Below are positions 5,934 through 8,110 of a stretch of DNA of 8,110 bases, piece after piece. This stretch comes from Frankiaceae bacterium. Lineage in GTDB: Bacteria > Actinomycetota > Actinomycetes > JAVEEJ01. The DNA lies in NCBI GenBank assembly GCA_030840515.1, contig JAVEEJ010000088.1:1-8110 (forward strand), read 5' to 3'. How positions within the stretch are numbered: position 1 is the first letter of the stretch; the number at the start of each line of letters is the position of its first letter. The notes below the pieces were generated by a model. That model worked only from the letters and a program-made list of their open reading frames with translations. It did not search any database and was not told the DNA's origin. A program made the translations under genes and the position numbers.

Positions 5934-6656
5934 ATGAGCGAGCCGATGAGCGCCCGTCTCGAAGAGCTGGGCTTCGCCGAGACGCCGATCGGCGAGGTCA
6001 GCCTGCGCCGGCGTCATCATCCGGTGACCGGTGAGGACGTCTTCGAGGTCAAGCTCGGCGACGAGTACCTGATGTCGAGCTTGTTCACGGTCGCCGAGGA
6101 GGAGCTCGGCCGGCTCGCGCTCGCCCGCGTCGAAGGGTCCGCTCTCGATGTGGTGGTGGGCGGCCTGGGTCTGGGCTACACCGCGCGCGCCGTACTCGCG
6201 GAGTCACGGGTGCAGCACCTGGTCGTGGTCGACTTCCTGGCTCCGGTCATCGACTGGCATCGGCGCGGGCTCGTCCCGCTTGGCGCCGACCTCGCAGCCG
6301 ACCCTCGATGCCAGTTCGTCCACGGCGACTTCTTCGCGATGAGCGACGCGGATGGCTTCGACCCCACCACCCCAGGTCGCCGCTACGACGCGGTGATCGT
6401 CGACATCGACCACTCGCCGCGGCACCTGCTCGCCGACGGCAGTACCGGGTTCTACGACGTTGACGGCGCCAGGCGCCTCGCGCGGCACCTCAAGCCGGGT
6501 GGGGTCTACGCGCTGTGGTCGAACGACCCGCCGGACGCGGGCTACCTCGAGGTCCTGAGCGAGGTCTTCACCGACGCGACAGCCGAGGTGGTGTCCTTCC
6601 ACAACCCCCTGCAGGACCGTGAGGCGACCAACACGGTGTATCTCGCCACGTCCTAG
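5934..6656 (+). CDS. Spermidine-synthase-like protein (Rossmann methyltransferase fold)
   Basis: This 240-residue protein resembles actinobacterial proteins annotated as spermidine synthases. The nucleotide-binding loop is VGGLGLGYTA (75-84), in place of the GGGDGG of true aminopropyltransferases. An acidic residue follows strand 2 (VVVDFLAP, D100), and GDFF with D132 sits where the adenine contact is expected. The strand-4 motif reads VIVDIDHSP (154-162) where spermidine synthases have a (D/C)xTDP-type sequence with the catalytic aspartate. LKPGGVYALWS (186-196) is the usual strand-5 element. The N-terminal beta-hairpin domain of spermidine synthase is short. The fold and binding of SAM or decarboxylated SAM are well supported, but the reaction is not: it may be a methyltransferase. 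ATG 5934 lies directly after GACGAGGA. An in-frame ATG at 5946 is a real alternative. No speD-like gene is present in the window. Confidence 0.78.
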   Translation: MSEPMSARLEELGFAETPIGEVSLRRRHHPVTGEDVFEVKLGDEYLMSSLFTVAEEELGRLALARVEGSALDVVVGGLGLGYTARAVLAESRVQHLVVVDFLAPVIDWHRRGLVPLGADLAADPRCQFVHGDFFAMSDADGFDPTTPGRRYDAVIVDIDHSPRHLLADGSTGFYDVDGARRLARHLKPGGVYALWSNDPPDAGYLEVLSEVFTDATAEVVSFHNPLQDREATNTVYLATS

Positions 6657-6666
6657 GGTCGAAGCC
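6654..6666 (+). promoter_or_regulatory. -10 box overlapping a stop codon; leaderless promoter of the lipocalin-like gene
   Basis: TAGGGT at 6654-6659 fits TAnnnT and is followed by 7 nt and the ATG at 6667. Its first three bases are the TAG stop codon of the spermidine-synthase-like gene. No Shine-Dalgarno sequence precedes the ATG, which supports a leaderless transcript over translation from a shared mRNA. Confidence 0.45.
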
Positions 6667-7062
6667 ATGTCGCTGGATCGACTGCTCGGTACCTGGGACT
6701 GCACGATGCGTCACGTCGCCGTGGCCGAACCGGTCCGGGGCCGGCAGCGCTACGAGCGCGTGCTCGACGACGCCTTCGTGATGTTGCACTGGACCTACGA
6801 GCACCCGGACTTCCCCGATGCCATCGCTGTGCTCAACGAGGACAGCTACAGCTACTTCGACGTCCGTGGGGTGACCCGGGTATTCGACTTCTCGATCGAT
6901 GACTCGGGCTGGTCGATGATTCGACATGGCGACGACTTCTGGCAGCGCTCGGCCGCCAGCTTCATCGGGGCTGACCGGATGGAGGGCACAGGCGAGAACT
7001 CACACGACGGCGGCGTCACCTGGCAGCACGACTACTCCATCTCTTACGCCCGCGTGGAGTGA
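6667..7062 (+). CDS. Small lipocalin/calycin-like protein (DUF1579-like), function unknown
   Basis: This is a 131-residue cytoplasmic protein without signal peptide or membrane segment. It opens with LLGTWDCTM (6-14), and the GxW element there is typical of lipocalin-like and DUF1579-type beta-barrels. An EPVRGRQRYERVLDDAFVML stretch (21-40) recalls the DUF1579 pattern of a conserved glutamate and glycine before a strand. The rest alternates hydrophobic and polar residues in short strands, rich in Trp, Tyr and Phe (HWTYEHPDF, YSYFDV, VFDFSIDDSGW), as expected for a barrel that binds a small hydrophobic ligand. I cannot name the ligand. The ATG at 6667 is preferred to upstream in-frame starts because it follows a -10-like box by 7 nt and sits just before the barrel signature. 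It lies 10 bp after the previous gene and may also be transcribed with it. Confidence 0.7.
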   Translation: MSLDRLLGTWDCTMRHVAVAEPVRGRQRYERVLDDAFVMLHWTYEHPDFPDAIAVLNEDSYSYFDVRGVTRVFDFSIDDSGWSMIRHGDDFWQRSAASFIGADRMEGTGENSHDGGVTWQHDYSISYARVE

Positions 7063-7113
7063 AGCACCGATCGATCAGCTGCCCGGCCTCTACCGTCGAC
7101 GGCACGGTCTCCG

Positions 7114-7725
7114 TCAGAGGCCGAGTGCCTGCACCATGTCGTCCGCGAGCCCTGGGTTATGGAAGGGGCCAGGTGCCCGCAGCTTCTCGATCACCTGGCC
7201 TTGGGTGACCGGGTCCTTGTCCTGACTCATCTTGATCTTGCAGTCGAACCGCGTGATGGCCAGCCGGAGGCCGACAGTCCCGCGCGCTACCGGCCGACCC
7301 CAATCCGGGTCGAGCAACATGGGCGACTCCACCTGCCGCTCGAAGTGCTCCACGAGCCTGCCGAGCACCGCGAGGGTGGACTCGGCGTCGAGGACCTCCG
7401 GCACGCCGTAGCAGTGCGCGGCGCTGAAGTTCCAGGTCGGGGCCCGGGTCGATCCCGGGGCGTACCAGCTGGGGGAGATGTAGCCGTTGCGACCCTCCAC
7501 GATGAGGAGAACCTCGCGATCCCCGAAGCCGTGGAGCTCGTCATCAGGCCGACCCACGTGGGTGAACACCGCCAGCTCCGCAGCGTCCTCGTCGAGGAGG
7601 ATCGGGTAGTGCGACGCGACCAGGCGACCGTCGTTGCTGCTCACCAGGGTGGCCCACGGGTTCTCGCGGATCAGGCGGCGGACAACCTCTGGGTCTTCAG
7701 CGGCGTGGAGCCGGTTCGGGCGCAC
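7114..7725 (-). CDS. PaiB-family FMN-binding protein (putative negative transcriptional regulator)
   Basis: This 203-residue protein is of normal length for the PaiB family, whose split-barrel flavin-reductase-like fold binds FMN-type cofactors. Bacillus subtilis PaiB is reported to repress protease and sporulation genes. Family marks in order are ENPWATLVSS (21-30), SHYPILLDE (38-46), FTHVGRPDDE (54-63), NGYISPSWY (80-88), PTWNF (96-100) and KMSQDKD (165-171). The last corresponds to the usual KLSQNR. No DNA-binding helix-turn-helix is obvious, so the regulator label rests on family history, and an oxidoreductase or heme/flavin-binding role is possible. The GTG at 7725 is chosen because family members begin just before this point and the extra 17 upstream codons read as non-coding. 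A CAGACT box lies 6 nt upstream. The gene is divergent from the amidohydrolase across only 40 bp. Confidence 0.85.
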   Translation of the reverse strand: MRPNRLHAAEDPEVVRRLIRENPWATLVSSNDGRLVASHYPILLDEDAAELAVFTHVGRPDDELHGFGDREVLLIVEGRNGYISPSWYAPGSTRAPTWNFSAAHCYGVPEVLDAESTLAVLGRLVEHFERQVESPMLLDPDWGRPVARGTVGLRLAITRFDCKIKMSQDKDPVTQGQVIEKLRAPGPFHNPGLADDMVQALGL

Positions 7726-7765
7726 ACCGCGAGTCTGGCACGGCGACTTTGACAGGCTGTGCACC
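7726..7765. promoter_or_regulatory. Compact divergent promoter region between paiB-like and amidohydrolase genes
   Basis: Both start codons are GTG and neither has a Shine-Dalgarno sequence. CAGACT (minus strand, 7737-7732) lies 6 nt before the PaiB start, and CAGGCT (7753-7758) lies 7 nt before the amidohydrolase start. Both keep the A and final T of the -10 box and suit leaderless transcripts. Only 15 bp separate them, so each polymerase footprint would cover the other promoter. Confidence 0.4.
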
Positions 7766-8110
7766 GTGACGACCACGCTCTACCGCCGCGGGCGCATCCG
7801 GTCCGCCGCGCACCCGAGCGCCACCGCGATGCTGGTCGACGGTGAGCGGATCGCCTGGATCGGCGCCGAGGAGGATGCGCCGAGAGCTGAACGCGTAGTC
7901 GACCTCGACGGCGGCTGGTTGGCTCCGGCGTTCGTCGACGCGCACGTGCATGCCACGTCGACCGGCCTTGCGCTCAGCGGTCTCGACCTGTCGGGCGCGA
8001 CGTCTCTGGATGACGCGCTGGGACGAGTACGCCGGACAGCGGCTGCCTTGCCTGCCGGAGCGGTGGTCCTCGGCACAGGTTGGGACGAGACCCGCTGGCC
8101 TGAGGGCAGA
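7766..8110 (+). CDS. Amidohydrolase, YtcJ-like (amidohydrolase family 3), 5' part
   Basis: The first 115 codons are present and the frame runs off the window. The N-terminal part (1-50) forms the small beta-sandwich seen in this superfamily, including AMLVDGERIAWIG (21-33) and VVDLDGGWLAPAF (44-56). The metal-binding HxH motif is FVDAHVH (57-62 plus following residue), with H60 and H62, followed by TGLALSGLDLSGATSLDDAL and TGWDETRWPEG (104-114), which is characteristic of YtcJ-type hydrolases. These are metal-dependent amidohydrolases of mostly unknown substrate. The GTG at 7766 is chosen because it follows a -10-like CAGGCT by 7 nt and yields the usual N-terminus. The remainder of the protein, including the later metal ligands, lies outside the window. 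Confidence 0.87.
   Translation, partial: MTTTLYRRGRIRSAAHPSATAMLVDGERIAWIGAEEDAPRAERVVDLDGGWLAPAFVDAHVHATSTGLALSGLDLSGATSLDDALGRVRRTAAALPAGAVVLGTGWDETRWPEGR

Noticed and set aside
7063..7113. Bidirectional terminator between the lipocalin-like and PaiB-like genes
   Set aside because: The CCGTCGACGG palindrome (7093-7102) leaves only a 3-bp stem once a loop is allowed, and there is no U-tract on either side.

Overview
The window looks like chromosomal DNA from a high-GC actinobacterium. Third codon positions are almost all G or C, GTG starts are common, and several genes start about 7 nt downstream of a TAnnnT-like box with no Shine-Dalgarno sequence, which is the usual actinobacterial leaderless layout. 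The gene content (acyl-CoA dehydrogenase, Lrp/AsnC, secreted CAP protein, PaiB, YtcJ-type amidohydrolase) fits a soil-type actinomycete, perhaps in the Nocardioidaceae/Propionibacteriales. That finer placement is only a guess. I see no insertion sequence, phage gene, CRISPR array, tRNA or rRNA.

Layout from left to right: the last 35 codons of an acyl-CoA dehydrogenase (+); a gene-free stretch of about 350 nt whose second half can fold into several hairpins and runs into a small secreted basic protein (+, 455-694); a leaderless Lrp/AsnC-family regulator (+, 777-1217); a secreted CAP/SCP-domain protein (+, 1426-2109); a KamA-type lysine 2,3-aminomutase (-, 2114-3493), divergent from 3,5-diaminohexanoate dehydrogenase kdd (+, 3556-4593); a secreted Asp-box (sialidase/BNR-like) beta-propeller protein (-, 4602-5858), divergent from a spermidine-synthase-like protein (+, 5934-6656); a small lipocalin-like protein (+, 6667-7062) whose probable promoter -10 box overlaps the preceding stop codon; a PaiB-family FMN-binding protein (-, 7114-7725); and the first 115 codons of a YtcJ-like amidohydrolase (+, 7766 to the edge).

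The clearest biology is the kamA/kdd pair. KamA makes L-beta-lysine from L-lysine. Kdd acts two steps later in the lysine fermentation route (lysine, beta-lysine, 3,5-diaminohexanoate, 5-amino-3-oxohexanoate). The connecting beta-lysine 5,6-aminomutase (kamDE) and the later kce and kal genes are not in the window. The two genes share a 62-bp divergent control region with a perfect 6-bp-arm inverted repeat beside the kamA -10 box. The Lrp/AsnC regulator is a plausible but unproven amino-acid-sensing controller.

The main unexplained signals are the structured leader at 268-433 ahead of the small secreted protein, and the altered PLP-lysine motif in KamA. The rest reads as ordinary actinobacterial chromosome.
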